Source: JALSRD01 sp964476595 (GTDB taxonomy: Bacteria > Desulfobacterota > Desulfobacteria > Desulfobacterales > JALSRD01). From it: DNA of 64,000 nt. Positions 24,348 to 34,388 of the stretch are shown piece by piece. A model generated the notes under the pieces. That model did not search any database, was not told the DNA's origin, and saw only the letters and a list, made by a program, of their open reading frames with translations. How positions within the stretch are numbered: position 1 is the stretch's first letter; every line of letters starts with the position of its first letter. A program made the translations under genes and the position numbers. The DNA lies in contig CAYZCL010000053.1 in assembly GCA_964476595.1 (NCBI GenBank), positions 70,165 through 134,164 on the forward strand. Reading direction: 5' to 3'.

Positions 24348-26308
24348 TGCGAGAGTTTCTCTTCCAGTTGGGTGATCAGTCGACGGGAGACTTGCATGTC
24401 CTCCCCCGCACGGGCCAGCAGTGGTGCGCTGATTTCCTCCTCCAGCATGCGGCGCACCAGGGCGGCCTTGTCGTCCAGCCACACGCGCGCCACCGGGGCC
24501 AGCAGGCGTTCCAGTTGCGCCCGGTCGGCCTTGTTGAGGCCCGAAGTGGCCGGCAGCGCCACCAGGGCGTAGAGGTCGTGCAGCCCGAAGAGGCTGCCCA
24601 GCTTGATCTTGATGCCCGCCGCGCCCACCGGATCTCCGGTGGAGAGGATGTAGGTCACGGCGGCCGTGGCCGGCAGGACGTTCAGAAAGGCGGCAAAGGT
24701 CTGGGTGAGCCGGTCCCGCCAGCTCATCTGCGCCCGCAGCCGATCGGCCAGCTGCGCCAGCTCGGCGTCGATGTGGTCGGAGAAATCCACCACACCCCGG
24801 CTGCGCGCCACCAAGGCTTCGGACAAAGACGCCCAGCTGTGCCGCCGCACCTGCCGGCGCACCGTCTCCAGTGCCGGCGGGGCCTCGGCGGTCAGCATGC
24901 GCCGGCGGTCGCCGTCGGGCGCGGACAGGCGCGGCACGCCGTCGCCGTGGATGCCGCGCGCGGCCCGGATGCGCGCCACGGTTTCCGCCGTCTTCGCGGC
25001 GGCCGGGTCGGCGGCCGCGAGGCCCACCTCGATGCGCGGCGCCAGGATCTGCTCGTAGAGCCGGTTGGCGGCCTCCAGCAGGTCGGCCTGGATCTGTCGA
25101 CGCACGTCTTCGGAGATTTCACCGCCGGCAGGGTCCGGCTTGCGCGGTTCGTCTCCCTTGATCAGCCGCGACACCAGCCGCACCGGGAGGGCGAGGATAT
25201 CGCCGGTTTTGCGCATGGCGCGGATGTGGGTCGGGTCGCCCCGGTACCAGATGCGCGCGAACCGGCGCATGACCGTGTCCAGCGGGAAGTGGCGCAGCGC
25301 GGTCTGCAGGCACTCGGCTTCCACGGCCTGCAGGGCCTGGGAGTAGAGCGCCAGCTCGTCCAGGCACACGCCGGCCTCGGCGGTGATGCGGTCCGCGATG
25401 GACACCACGTCCGCCAGCACCGAGGAAAACAGCGACAAGCGGATGGGAATGGGGTCCATGCCGGTGAGGGCTTCGCCCAGCGGCGGCCCGTCGGGCTCCA
25501 GGGGTCTCAGGGACATGGGCTTGCGCCCGGCGGCGACCTCGTTGTCCTCGTCGGCCCGGTAGATGCCCAGCAGGAATTCTTCCGCGCGGGCGCCGTAGAT
25601 GTTGTGTGCCACGGTCATGGCGTGCCGACGCACCTCCGGGTCATCGAAGCTGGGATAGGCGCGGTAGACGAGGTATGCCCGGCGCTGCCCTACGCCGGTG
25701 AGCATCTCGGCCACGAAATCGGTGTTGTCGCGATTGGCGTAGTTGGAGTTGGTGAAGATGTACAACATCAGGTCGGCCAGCTCCAGGGCCTGGCGCGCGG
25801 CCTCGCGGTTGGCGTAGACCCCCTTGGCGCCGGTGTCGAAGTCGGGCGTGTCCAGCAGCAGCAGGTGCGGCGGCAGGGTGTCGCTGAGCACGTAGAGCGG
25901 GTCCCCCGGGCGAGTCAGTTCGGCGGGTTCTTTCAGTTGCCGGGGGTGCCAGCCGAAGGGTTCGAAAAGGGACGAGAGCGCCTCGGAGGAGCCGAACCGC
26001 CTGCGGGATGCGGCGATGAGTACCCGCCGGTTCATGCCCGCCCGCCCGCCGGCCGGGGACACGGCATGGCCGGCAAGGGTGTTGAAGAGCGTCGACTTGC
26101 CCGCCGATCCGCCGCCGCAGATGACGGCCACCAGGGGCGCGTCGGGCGCGAAACGGGCCAGCAGTCGGCTGTTGACCACCGTGCGCCACCGCGCCAGCCG
26201 GTCCCGGCCGCAGCCGCCGAGTTGCTCCGAAAGCCGCACCAGCAGCCCCTCCATGTCCTGCAGGACGCCTTTCAGGTCCGGCAGCCGCTTGTGTAAGTCC
26301 GGGGTCAC
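24320..26308 (-). CDS. Dynamin-like GTPase, second of the pair
   Basis: About 662 aa. P-loop GGGSAGKST at 65-73, switch-type DTPDFDTGAKG and a long helical C-terminal part with a weakly hydrophobic stretch near residues 565-610. I see no N/TKxD G4 motif where it is expected (the strand reads RAYLVYRAYPSFDD), so nucleotide specificity may differ or be lost. The start is uncertain: the GTG at 26308 follows GGA at a fair distance; an ATG at 26383 would add 25 codons that use A/T-ending codons unlike the rest, and that segment looks intergenic. First gene of the six-gene operon down to 17837. Confidence 0.78.
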   Translation of the reverse strand: MTPDLHKRLPDLKGVLQDMEGLLVRLSEQLGGCGRDRLARWRTVVNSRLLARFAPDAPLVAVICGGGSAGKSTLFNTLAGHAVSPAGGRAGMNRRVLIAASRRRFGSSEALSSLFEPFGWHPRQLKEPAELTRPGDPLYVLSDTLPPHLLLLDTPDFDTGAKGVYANREAARQALELADLMLYIFTNSNYANRDNTDFVAEMLTGVGQRRAYLVYRAYPSFDDPEVRRHAMTVAHNIYGARAEEFLLGIYRADEDNEVAAGRKPMSLRPLEPDGPPLGEALTGMDPIPIRLSLFSSVLADVVSIADRITAEAGVCLDELALYSQALQAVEAECLQTALRHFPLDTVMRRFARIWYRGDPTHIRAMRKTGDILALPVRLVSRLIKGDEPRKPDPAGGEISEDVRRQIQADLLEAANRLYEQILAPRIEVGLAAADPAAAKTAETVARIRAARGIHGDGVPRLSAPDGDRRRMLTAEAPPALETVRRQVRRHSWASLSEALVARSRGVVDFSDHIDAELAQLADRLRAQMSWRDRLTQTFAAFLNVLPATAAVTYILSTGDPVGAAGIKIKLGSLFGLHDLYALVALPATSGLNKADRAQLERLLAPVARVWLDDKAALVRRMLEEEISAPLLARAGEDMQVSRRLITQLEEKLSQCRSALKTN

Positions 26309-26728
26309 TTTATATTCCGTATGAAAACAGTCCGGTTGATGGGTTGAACCAAACACAAGAATACCATAATCATCAAATGGCATAAATCCATGGGATTGGC
26401 GCCCGAAATCGCACCGATGGATCTTTTCGGCGGGCAAAAAAGAGCGGGTTCGGTGTCCGGCAAGGCCTGGATGAAGCTTGATATATACCGCCACGCGGCT
26501 TCATCTAGTTATAATCTTTTACCTTACCGAGGGGGCCGGGCAGCGAATCGACGTCGGGCGCAGGATTTGAGCCGCGAAGTCGCCGGGAGCGCCGGTTGTT
26601 CCACTTCGGTCGATTGGCGCGGCGGCCGGCCACAGCGGCGTTTCGACCGGCCCCGTGCCCGTATTGACAGCAGAGGGCAATTTGCCTATACCTTCGGCAA
26701 CGCATAACCGCCATCGGACACCGGACCC
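26309..26728. other. Divergent intergenic region, about 420 bp
   Basis: Lies between the dynamin operon (-) and the aminotransferase gene (+). Its left part is AT-rich for this genome (26310-26395 and 26475-26525), as expected of promoters. No gene recognised. The + promoter is clear (26664-26692); I could not find a convincing minus-strand promoter for the dynamin operon. Confidence 0.5.
26664..26692 (+). promoter_or_regulatory. Promoter of the aminotransferase-omega-amidase pair
   Basis: TTGACA, 17-bp spacer, TATACC, 37 bp before the ATG. Excellent -35 and good spacing. Confidence 0.8.
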
Positions 26729-27871
26729 ATGAAACTGCAATCCAAGCTTCCCCGGGTGGGGACCACCATATTTTCGGTCATGTCGGCCCTGGCCAACGAG
26801 CAGGGGGCCATCAACCTTTCCCAGGGGTTTCCGGACTTTGAGGTGGACCCCGCGCTGATCGATCTAGTCACCCGTCACATGCGCGCCGGGCATAACCAGT
26901 ACCCGCCCATGCAGGGGGTCGCCCAGGTGCGCGAACGCCTGGCGGCCAAGACCCTGGAACTGCAGGGCGCGCGCTACGATGCGGACGCCGAGATCACGGT
27001 GACCGCCGGGGGCACCGAGGCCATTTTCGCCGCCATCAGCGCCGTGGTGCACCGCGGCGACGAGGTCATCATCCTGGAACCGGCCTACGACGCCTACGGT
27101 CCCATCGTTGAACTCAACGGCGGCGTGCCGGTGTACTGCAGCCTGGTCTACCCCGAATACGCCGTGGACTGGGACGCGGTGGGCCGGGCCGTGAGCCCCC
27201 GCACCCGCATGATCGTGCTCAACTCGCCCCACAACCCCACCGGCGCGGTGCTGTCGGCCGACGACATGGCGGCCCTTGCGGACCTCACCCGCGGCACCGA
27301 TATCCTGATTCTCAGCGACGAGGTCTACGAGCACATCATCTTCGACGGGCGGCGCCACGAGAGCATGTCACGCTACCCGGAACTGGCGCGGCGCAGCTTC
27401 GTGGTGGGCTCCTTCGGCAAGACCTACCACGCAACCGGCTGGAAAACCGGCTACTGCTTGGCGCCGGCCGAACTCACGGCCGAACTGCGGCGCGTGCACC
27501 AGTACGTGGTGTTCGCCGCCAACGCCCCCATTCAGCACGCCTATGCCGATTTCATGGCCGACCCCCGCACCTATCTCGGGGTGGCGGATTTCTATCAGCG
27601 CAAGCGGGACCTTTTCCTGGATCTCATGAAGGGCTCACGCTTCCGGGCCCTGCCCTGCCGGGGCACCTATTTCGCCATGTTCGACTACAGCGCCGTCTCC
27701 GACGAGCCCGACGTGGACTTCGCCCGCCGGCTGACGGTAGAGCACAAGGTGGCTGCCATCCCGCCCTCGGTCTTTTACGACGGCGGCGAAGACCACAAGG
27801 TGCTGCGGTTCTGTTTCGCCAAGAACGATCAGACCTTGCGGGAGGCCGCGGAGAGACTATGCCGGATCTGA
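26729..27871 (+). CDS. Pyridoxal-phosphate aminotransferase, methionine/kynurenine type (YbdL-like)
   Basis: 380 aa fold-type I aminotransferase of class I/II. Landmarks: INLSQGFPDFEVDP, the substrate-binding HNQYPPMQGV, the LNSPHNPTGAVL block with the PLP-contact Asn, ILSDEVYEHIIFDG with the PLP Asp, and the Schiff-base lysine in GSFGKTYHATGWKTGY (about Lys231). The pattern is closest to methionine aminotransferase YbdL and kynurenine aminotransferases, which transaminate methionine, glutamine and aromatic amino acids. The stop overlaps the omega-amidase start by 13 bp, the pairing known from the glutamine transaminase/omega-amidase route in methionine salvage. Confidence 0.9.
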   Translation: MKLQSKLPRVGTTIFSVMSALANEQGAINLSQGFPDFEVDPALIDLVTRHMRAGHNQYPPMQGVAQVRERLAAKTLELQGARYDADAEITVTAGGTEAIFAAISAVVHRGDEVIILEPAYDAYGPIVELNGGVPVYCSLVYPEYAVDWDAVGRAVSPRTRMIVLNSPHNPTGAVLSADDMAALADLTRGTDILILSDEVYEHIIFDGRRHESMSRYPELARRSFVVGSFGKTYHATGWKTGYCLAPAELTAELRRVHQYVVFAANAPIQHAYADFMADPRTYLGVADFYQRKRDLFLDLMKGSRFRALPCRGTYFAMFDYSAVSDEPDVDFARRLTVEHKVAAIPPSVFYDGGEDHKVLRFCFAKNDQTLREAAERLCRI

Positions 27872-28626
27872 AAGTGACCCTCATCCAGGCCGACCTGGCC
27901 TGGGAAGACATTGAGGCCAACCTGGCCGCCTTCGAAAAGCGCATTGACGACCTGGCGGACGACACCCATCTCATCGTGTTGCCCGAGATGTTCACCACCG
28001 GTTTCAGCATGAACGCCCCGGCCCTGGCCGAGGACATGCGGGGCCGCACGGTGGCCTGGCTTCGGGACACGGCCTGCAGGAAGGGGGTGGACGTGGTGGG
28101 CGGGTCCATGATCCGGGAGGGCGACCGCTACGTCAACCGCCTGCTATGGGCCGCGCCCGACGGCCGGCTGCAGTGGTACGACAAACGCCACCTGATCGGC
28201 ATCGCCGGCGAAGACCGTGCCTACAGCCGGGGGTGGGAGAAGCTGACCGTCGAACTCCGGGGCTGGCGCATCTGCCCGTTTATCTGCTACGACCTGCGCT
28301 TTCCCGTCTGGCTGCGAAATCTGGAGCGGCCGCCCTACGACCTGTCCCTGTTCATCGCCAACTGGCCCAGTGCCCGGGCGCATCACTGGCGCACGCTGCT
28401 GCTGGCCCGTGCCATCGAGAACAAGTGCTTCGTGGTGGGCGTCAACCGCGTCGGCACCGACGGCAACGGACTCGATTACTGCGGCGACTCGGCGGTCATC
28501 GACCCGCTGGGCAACCTTCTCTTCCAGAAGAAAGACGCCCCGGCCGTGCACACTGCCAGACTGTCTTATGCCGTTCTGGAAGAATGCCGCCGAACCTTTC
28601 CCGTACTGGACGACGCCGATCGGTAG
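27859..28626 (+). CDS. Nitrilase-superfamily omega-amidase (YafV-like)
   Basis: 255 aa. The nitrilase catalytic triad is visible: Glu43 in VLPEMFTTGF, Lys109 in WYDKRHL and Cys143 in FICYDLRFP. The family hydrolyses alpha-ketoglutaramate or alpha-keto-gamma-methylthiobutyramide-type amides to the keto acid and ammonia. Its ATG lies within the last codons of the aminotransferase gene (13-bp overlap), so the two products are made together. This supports a transaminase/omega-amidase couple that uses glutamine as amino donor and makes the reaction irreversible. Confidence 0.9.
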   Translation: MPDLKVTLIQADLAWEDIEANLAAFEKRIDDLADDTHLIVLPEMFTTGFSMNAPALAEDMRGRTVAWLRDTACRKGVDVVGGSMIREGDRYVNRLLWAAPDGRLQWYDKRHLIGIAGEDRAYSRGWEKLTVELRGWRICPFICYDLRFPVWLRNLERPPYDLSLFIANWPSARAHHWRTLLLARAIENKCFVVGVNRVGTDGNGLDYCGDSAVIDPLGNLLFQKKDAPAVHTARLSYAVLEECRRTFPVLDDADR

Positions 28627-28661
28627 CTTCGGAAAGCCCGGCGGTGGGGGGCGTCGGCCGA

Positions 28662-29252
28662 TCAGTCCTTGTCGGAAGTGCCGCTTTCGCCGGCCGCCGC
28701 CCGGCTTTCCAGGTCACGGATGCGGCGCTCCAGCTGATTGAGGCGCATGTCCAGGGCGTCGGCGCGTTCCCGCGAGGCGATTTTCATCTTTTCCATGACG
28801 TCGTTGATGCGCTGGTCGATTTTCTCCGAAGCCCACTCCTTGAACATTCCGGCGTAGGACTGGATTTCCTGTTTCAGCTTGCGCCCCTCCTCCTCGGACA
28901 TCTCCACGCCGCCGGACAGCAGGCCGGCGATCTTGTCCAGTTCGTCCTCGGCCAGGTGCAGGGCGCTGTGGCCGAAGGTGAAGGACTTGCGGGCCACCTC
29001 GGCCAGGGTGCCGCCGCCGCGGCGCAGCAGTTCCGAGAGGGTTCCGGCGGACAGGCCGTTGCCCCGCTGACCGCTCTGGCGGGCCAGCAGCTGGGACAGC
29101 ACCGACACGGTGATATCTTCCCCGCTGGTGTTATCGATGACCTCGATCTCCTCGCCGGAACGGATCAGTTCGGCCAGGCCGTCCATGGAGATGTACTGTT
29201 TGGCTTCGGTGTCGTAAAGCTTGCGGTTGGCGTATTTCTTGATGGTGCGCAT
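28662..29252 (-). CDS. PhaR-type polyhydroxyalkanoate regulator
   Basis: 196 aa. The N-terminal 60 residues are the PHB/PHA accumulation-regulator DNA-binding domain: IKKYANRKLYDTEAKQYISMDGLAELIRSGEEIEVIDN. The rest is long, charged, amphipathic helix (residues 90-190), ending in MRLNQLERRIRDLESR, a coiled coil. PhaR proteins bind PHA granules and repress phasin genes. No PHA synthase or phasin gene is in the window, so granule formation in this organism cannot be confirmed. GGAGGAGG precedes the ATG. A promoter and an operator-like dyad lie just upstream, consistent with self-control. Confidence 0.88.
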   Translation of the reverse strand: MRTIKKYANRKLYDTEAKQYISMDGLAELIRSGEEIEVIDNTSGEDITVSVLSQLLARQSGQRGNGLSAGTLSELLRRGGGTLAEVARKSFTFGHSALHLAEDELDKIAGLLSGGVEMSEEEGRKLKQEIQSYAGMFKEWASEKIDQRINDVMEKMKIASRERADALDMRLNQLERRIRDLESRAAAGESGTSDKD

Positions 29253-29293
29253 GGTTGTCCTCCTCCTGGATAATGCGTGTGGCTTGCAGTAGA

Positions 29294-29308
29294 TGACGCG
29301 TTGCGTCA
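29294..29308. promoter_or_regulatory. Operator-like dyad at the phaR promoter
   Basis: TGACGC, GTT, GCGTCA: a perfect 6-3-6 palindrome lying at the predicted transcription start of the PhaR gene, directly downstream of its -10. Placement suggests repression, perhaps by PhaR itself. Confidence 0.5.
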
Positions 29309-29313
29309 AAACC

Positions 29314-29342
29314 AATATGCGGCATGCACACCCCTTTGTCAA
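29314..29342 (-). promoter_or_regulatory. Promoter of the PhaR-type regulator
   Basis: TTGACA, 17-bp spacer, CATATT on the minus strand, with GC before the -35. Predicted start near 29307, 55 nt before the ATG. Confidence 0.75.
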
Positions 29343-29392
29343 GCGGTGCACGGTAATTTCCGGGATGGAAAGCGGTCGCGGAGCGCCGGTGA

Positions 29393-30100
29393 CTAGAGCC
29401 CCAGGTAGGCTTTCTTGACGTCTTCGTTGCTGAGCAGGCTGGCGGCGCTGTCGGACAGCGTGATGCGGCCGTTTTCCATGACGTAGCCGCGGTGGGCCAC
29501 CTTGAGGGCCAGGTTGGCGTTCTGCTCCACCAGGAAGATGGTGGTGCCCTGCTCGCTGTTGACCTTGGTGATGATGTCGAAGATCTGCTTGACCACCAGG
29601 GGGGCCAGCCCCAGGGACGGCTCGTCCAGCAGCAGCAGGCGGGGTTTGGCCATCAGGGCGCGGGAGATGGCCAGCATCTGCTGCTCGCCGCCGCTGAGGG
29701 TGCCGCCGGACTGGTGACGGCGTTCGGCCAGGATGGGAAAAAGCTCGAAGATGTACTCCAGGTCGCGTTTGACGTTTTCCTTGTCGCTGCGCAGGAAAGC
29801 GCCCATGTCGAGGTTTTCCAGGACGGTCAGGTAGGGGAAGATGCGCCGCCCCTCGGGCACCTGGCTGATGCCCAGGGAGACGATGCGGTCGGGCTTCATG
29901 TTCTGGATGGGTTCCCCCATGAACAGGATCTCGCCGGAGCGCGGCGGCACGATGCCGCAGATGGACATCAGGGTGGTGGACTTGCCCGCCCCGTTGGCGC
30001 CGATGAGGGTGATGATCTCTCCCTCGGAGATGTCCATGCTGACGCCTTTGAGGGCCATGATGTTGCCGTAGAAGGTTCGGATATCTTTCAGTTTAAGCAT
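29393..30100 (-). CDS. livF: Branched-chain amino acid ABC transporter ATPase LivF
   Basis: 235 aa. ABC motifs: Walker A GANGAGKST, signature LSGGEQQMLAISRAL, Walker B LLLLDEPSLGLAP, with the LivF-type VEQNANLAL H-loop. Overlaps livG by 8 bp and is the last gene of livKHMGF. It couples ATP hydrolysis to import through LivHM. Confidence 0.94.
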   Translation of the reverse strand: MLKLKDIRTFYGNIMALKGVSMDISEGEIITLIGANGAGKSTTLMSICGIVPPRSGEILFMGEPIQNMKPDRIVSLGISQVPEGRRIFPYLTVLENLDMGAFLRSDKENVKRDLEYIFELFPILAERRHQSGGTLSGGEQQMLAISRALMAKPRLLLLDEPSLGLAPLVVKQIFDIITKVNSEQGTTIFLVEQNANLALKVAHRGYVMENGRITLSDSAASLLSNEDVKKAYLGL

Positions 30101-30881
30101 CGATGTCCTCTCCCAGGTAGGCTTTGATGACCGCCGGGTTGTTCTTGATCTCCTCGGGCGTTCCCTGGGCGATCTTGCGGCCGTAGTCCATCACGAAGAT
30201 GCGGTCCGACAGGCTCATGACCAGTTTCATGTCGTGCTCGATGAGCAGGATGGAGATATTCTCCTCGGAACGGATCCGCAGGATCAGCTCGTCGAGTTCC
30301 TTGGTCTCCTGGTTGTTCATGCCCGCCGCCGGTTCGTCCAGCAGCAGCAGGAAAGGTTCGGTGGCCATGGCGCGGGCGATCTCCAGCCGCCGCTGGGCGC
30401 CGTAAGGCAGGTTCTTGGCAAACTCGTTGACGAACTGCGCCAGGCCGATTTTTTTGAGGATGGCGTAACTGTCCTCCACCACGCGCTGCTCCTCCTCGCG
30501 GGTGGCGCGGTTTCGGAGGATGGCACCCGGAATGCCGGCCCGCATGCGGCAGTGTCGGCCCATCATCACGTTTTCCAGCACGGTCATGTTCTGAAAGAGG
30601 CGGATGTTCTGGAAGGTGCGCGCCATGCCCTTCTCGGTCACCTGGTTGGGCTTGAGGCCGTTGATGCGCTCGCGCTCCTTACCCGGCGGGGAGATAAACA
30701 TGTCCCCCTCGGTGGGCTTGTAGATGCCCGTGACGCAGTTGAAGAAGGTCGTCTTGCCGGCACCGTTGGGGCCGATGAGGGCCGCGATCTCACCGGCCTT
30801 GACGTCCAGGTCGATGTGGTCCAGGGCCCGCAGGCCGCCGAAATCCATGGTGAGCTGCTTGATGTCGAGTACGGATTCCAT
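30093..30881 (-). CDS. livG: Branched-chain amino acid ABC transporter ATPase LivG
   Basis: 262 aa. Walker A GPNGAGKTT, the LivG-specific insertion before FQNIRLFQNMTVLENVMMG, signature LPYGAQRRLEIARAM, Walker B LLLLDEPAAGMN and H-loop IEHDMKLVMSL. The ATG at 30881 has GGAG in TTGGAGACT just upstream. Works with LivF on the LivHM channel. Confidence 0.94.
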   Translation of the reverse strand: MESVLDIKQLTMDFGGLRALDHIDLDVKAGEIAALIGPNGAGKTTFFNCVTGIYKPTEGDMFISPPGKERERINGLKPNQVTEKGMARTFQNIRLFQNMTVLENVMMGRHCRMRAGIPGAILRNRATREEEQRVVEDSYAILKKIGLAQFVNEFAKNLPYGAQRRLEIARAMATEPFLLLLDEPAAGMNNQETKELDELILRIRSEENISILLIEHDMKLVMSLSDRIFVMDYGRKIAQGTPEEIKNNPAVIKAYLGEDIDA

Positions 30882-30899
30882 AGTCTCCAAGACCCCGCG

Positions 30900-32126
<1,227 letters not shown>

Positions 32127-32130
32127 GGGA

Positions 32131-33033
32131 TTATACCTTATCCGTGTTGGCGCGTCCCAGGATGCCCGAAGGCCGGAAAATCAGGATCAGCACCAGAAAC
32201 AGAAACGCGAAGACATCCTCGTAGTCGCTGGAGATGTAGCCCGTGAAAAAACTCTCGGTCCAGCCCAGTACCAGGCTGCCGAGCACCGCGCCCGGCATGC
32301 TGCCGATGCCGCCCAGCACGGCCGCCACGAAGGCCTTGATGCCGGCGATGAAGCCGATGTAGAAGTTGATCTGGCCGATGTGCGAGGCGATTAGCACCCC
32401 GCCCAGGGCCGCCGTGGCCGACCCCACGATGAAGGTAAACGAGATCACGCGGTCCACGTTGACGCCCACCAGCATGGCCATGTCGCGGTCCTGCGCCGTG
32501 GCCCGCATGGCTTTGCCCAGCTTGGTGAACTTGATCAGCACCGTCAGGATCACCAGCACGATGGCGGTGACCACGTAGATGACGATTTCCGTGGAGCGCA
32601 CGATCCCCCCCAGGGGTTCCAGGAATTTGAACTCGGGAATCAGGTTGGGAAAGGGCAGGAAATCGGAGGTCTGGGCAAGCAGCACGTAGTTTTGCAGGAA
32701 CAGGGAAACACCGATGGCGCTGATCAGGGGGGACAGCCGGGGGGCGTTTCGCAGCGGCTTGTAAGCCACCTTTTCAGCGGTGAAGCCGTAGGCCGACGAC
32801 CACACGATGGCCGCCAGCGTGGCGATGGCCAGAATCGCCAGCTGGTTCCACCCCAGCATGGTCAGCACGCTGATGACGATCAGCGCGGTGAAGGCGCCGA
32901 TCATGTAGATTTCACCGTGGGCGAAGTTGATCAGCTCGATGATGCCGTACACCATGGTGTAGCCCAGAGCGATCAGCGCGTAGATACTCCCCCGGGTGAG
33001 CCCTCCGAGAAACAGCTCCAGAAAATAATCCAT
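32131..33033 (-). CDS. livH: Branched-chain amino acid ABC transporter permease LivH
   Basis: 300 aa. LivH hallmarks: the N-terminal GLTRGSIYALIALGYTMVYGIIELINFAHGE, the internal KLGKAMRATAQDRDMAMLVGVNVDRVI (EAA loop), and closing GIGSMPGAVLGSLVLGWTE. About eight hydrophobic segments. Pairs with LivM. Preceded by a hairpin separating it from livK. Confidence 0.94.
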   Translation of the reverse strand: MDYFLELFLGGLTRGSIYALIALGYTMVYGIIELINFAHGEIYMIGAFTALIVISVLTMLGWNQLAILAIATLAAIVWSSAYGFTAEKVAYKPLRNAPRLSPLISAIGVSLFLQNYVLLAQTSDFLPFPNLIPEFKFLEPLGGIVRSTEIVIYVVTAIVLVILTVLIKFTKLGKAMRATAQDRDMAMLVGVNVDRVISFTFIVGSATAALGGVLIASHIGQINFYIGFIAGIKAFVAAVLGGIGSMPGAVLGSLVLGWTESFFTGYISSDYEDVFAFLFLVLILIFRPSGILGRANTDKV

Positions 33034-33067
33034 GTGACCTTGCCTCGCCGCCCCGTTGAAAACAGTC

Positions 33068-33090
33068 GGGGCAGGCCGAACGCCTGCCCC
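33068..33090 (-). terminator. Hairpin between livK and livH
   Basis: GGGGCAGGC (33068-33076), 5-nt loop, GCCTGCCCC (33082-33090): a 9-bp perfect GC stem just downstream of the livK stop. Only a weak T-run (TTTT after five bases) follows on the minus strand, so it is likely a leaky terminator or a 3'-stabilising structure. Confidence 0.6.
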
Positions 33091-33111
33091 GTGTCGTCGT
33101 TTGCGTCAGTC

Positions 33112-34242
33112 TTACTTCACTTCCACGTATTTGCCGTCCTTGACCTGGTACATGGCGAAGCCGACGCCGATGGCGTCGCCGCGCTTGTCAAACTTGATCT
33201 TGCCCAGCGGGGTGTCCACCAGGTTGGTGCGCAGCGCCTTCACGATGGCGTCGTAGTCGGTGGAGCCGGCCTTTTCGATGGCGTTGAGCAGCGCCAGGGC
33301 CGCGGCATAGGCGTTGTCATAGAAGGCGCCCGGATCGGATCCGTAGGCCTTCTTGTGTTCCTCGCGGGCCTTGATGGCCAGGGGGTTCTTGCTGACGTCC
33401 TTGGGACCCGTGGCGTAGACGCCCTCGGCGTACTTCTTGGCAACCTTGATGAAGGTGTCGTCCTTGACGCCGTCGTCGGAGATGAAATAGGTTTTCATCT
33501 TCTTCTTGCGCATCTGGGTGACGATCTTGGAGGCTTCGGGATGGTAACCGCCGAAGATGACGGCCTCGGCGCCCTTGCGCTTGATCTTCTGCACGATGGC
33601 GGAGTAGTCCACGGCGCCGGGCGTGATGCCTTCGAAGAGCACCACTTCAGCCTTGTCGGGGCCGGCTGCCTCGAGGAACTTCTTGGCGTATTCCGCCAGG
33701 CCCTTGCCGTAGTCGCCCTTGTCGTGCAGCACGGCGATCTTTTTGACTTTCAGGGTGTTTAGGGCGAAGTCGACTTCCAGCTTGGCCTGGGCGTCGTCGG
33801 AGGCGATGGTGCGGAAGAAGTTCGGGTAGTCGCCGCTCTGGGTCAAGGCCGGGTTGGTGGCCGAAGGCGACATGACCACGATCTTGGCTTCCTTGTAGAT
33901 GCCCAGGGCGGCCTTGGTGGCGCCGCTGCAAATGTGGCCCAGCACCACGTTGACGCCTTCACCGACCAGCTTGGTGGCCGTGTTGGTGGCGACTTCCGGC
34001 TTGCAGACGTCGTCTTCCACCAACAGTTCCACCTTCTTGCCCAGCACGCCGCCCTTGGCGTTGATGTTCTTGACCACCAGTTCGGCCGCATGCACGGTGG
34101 GGATGCCGTAGGAGGCCAGGTCACCGCTGTGGGGTCCGGCGACTCCGAGTTTGATGGTGTCTCCCGCCAGGGCGGTCCCGCCGAAGAGCAGGAATACCCC
34201 GACCATGGCCGTCAGTGCGAGTACGCTGATTCGATGCTTCAT
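33112..34242 (-). CDS. livK: Branched-chain amino acid ABC transporter substrate-binding protein
   Basis: 376 aa. Signal peptide (MKHRISVLALTAMVGVFLLFG, cleavage near ALA-G) then a type I periplasmic binding fold: DTIKLGVAGPHSGDLASYGI, the hinge segment with LVEDDVCKPEVATNTATKLV, and the FFRTIASDDAQAKLEVDF substrate region. It binds leucine, isoleucine, valine or related amino acids. AAGGAGGAGG is just before the ATG. First gene of the operon with its own strong promoter at 34355-34327. In sulfate reducers several liv systems are common, so exact ligand is not given by sequence. Confidence 0.92.
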   Translation of the reverse strand: MKHRISVLALTAMVGVFLLFGGTALAGDTIKLGVAGPHSGDLASYGIPTVHAAELVVKNINAKGGVLGKKVELLVEDDVCKPEVATNTATKLVGEGVNVVLGHICSGATKAALGIYKEAKIVVMSPSATNPALTQSGDYPNFFRTIASDDAQAKLEVDFALNTLKVKKIAVLHDKGDYGKGLAEYAKKFLEAAGPDKAEVVLFEGITPGAVDYSAIVQKIKRKGAEAVIFGGYHPEASKIVTQMRKKKMKTYFISDDGVKDDTFIKVAKKYAEGVYATGPKDVSKNPLAIKAREEHKKAYGSDPGAFYDNAYAAALALLNAIEKAGSTDYDAIVKALRTNLVDTPLGKIKFDKRGDAIGVGFAMYQVKDGKYVEVK

Positions 34243-34326
34243 TTGCCTCCTCCTTCTGTCTGTATTGATTGCCAACAAGCGCGATTCAAGCCGATCCGCA
34301 TGAGAAAGTCTTTCGTTCAAATTTCT

Positions 34327-34355
34327 ATTTTATATTTTCCACGAGACAGCGTCAA
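34327..34355 (-). promoter_or_regulatory. Promoter of livKHMGF
   Basis: TTGACG, 17-bp spacer, TAAAAT on the minus strand inside a local AT-rich patch; predicted leader about 78 nt. Confidence 0.78.
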
Positions 34356-34388
34356 GGGAAAAGAAATTCCCCTCGGGACAATAAAGGC

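Noticed and set aside
24320..26494. Longer start for the first dynamin-like GTPase
   Set aside because: The extension upstream of 26383 has no start signal, and 26308-26383 uses codons unlike the rest of the gene; the upstream sequence looks like a promoter region.
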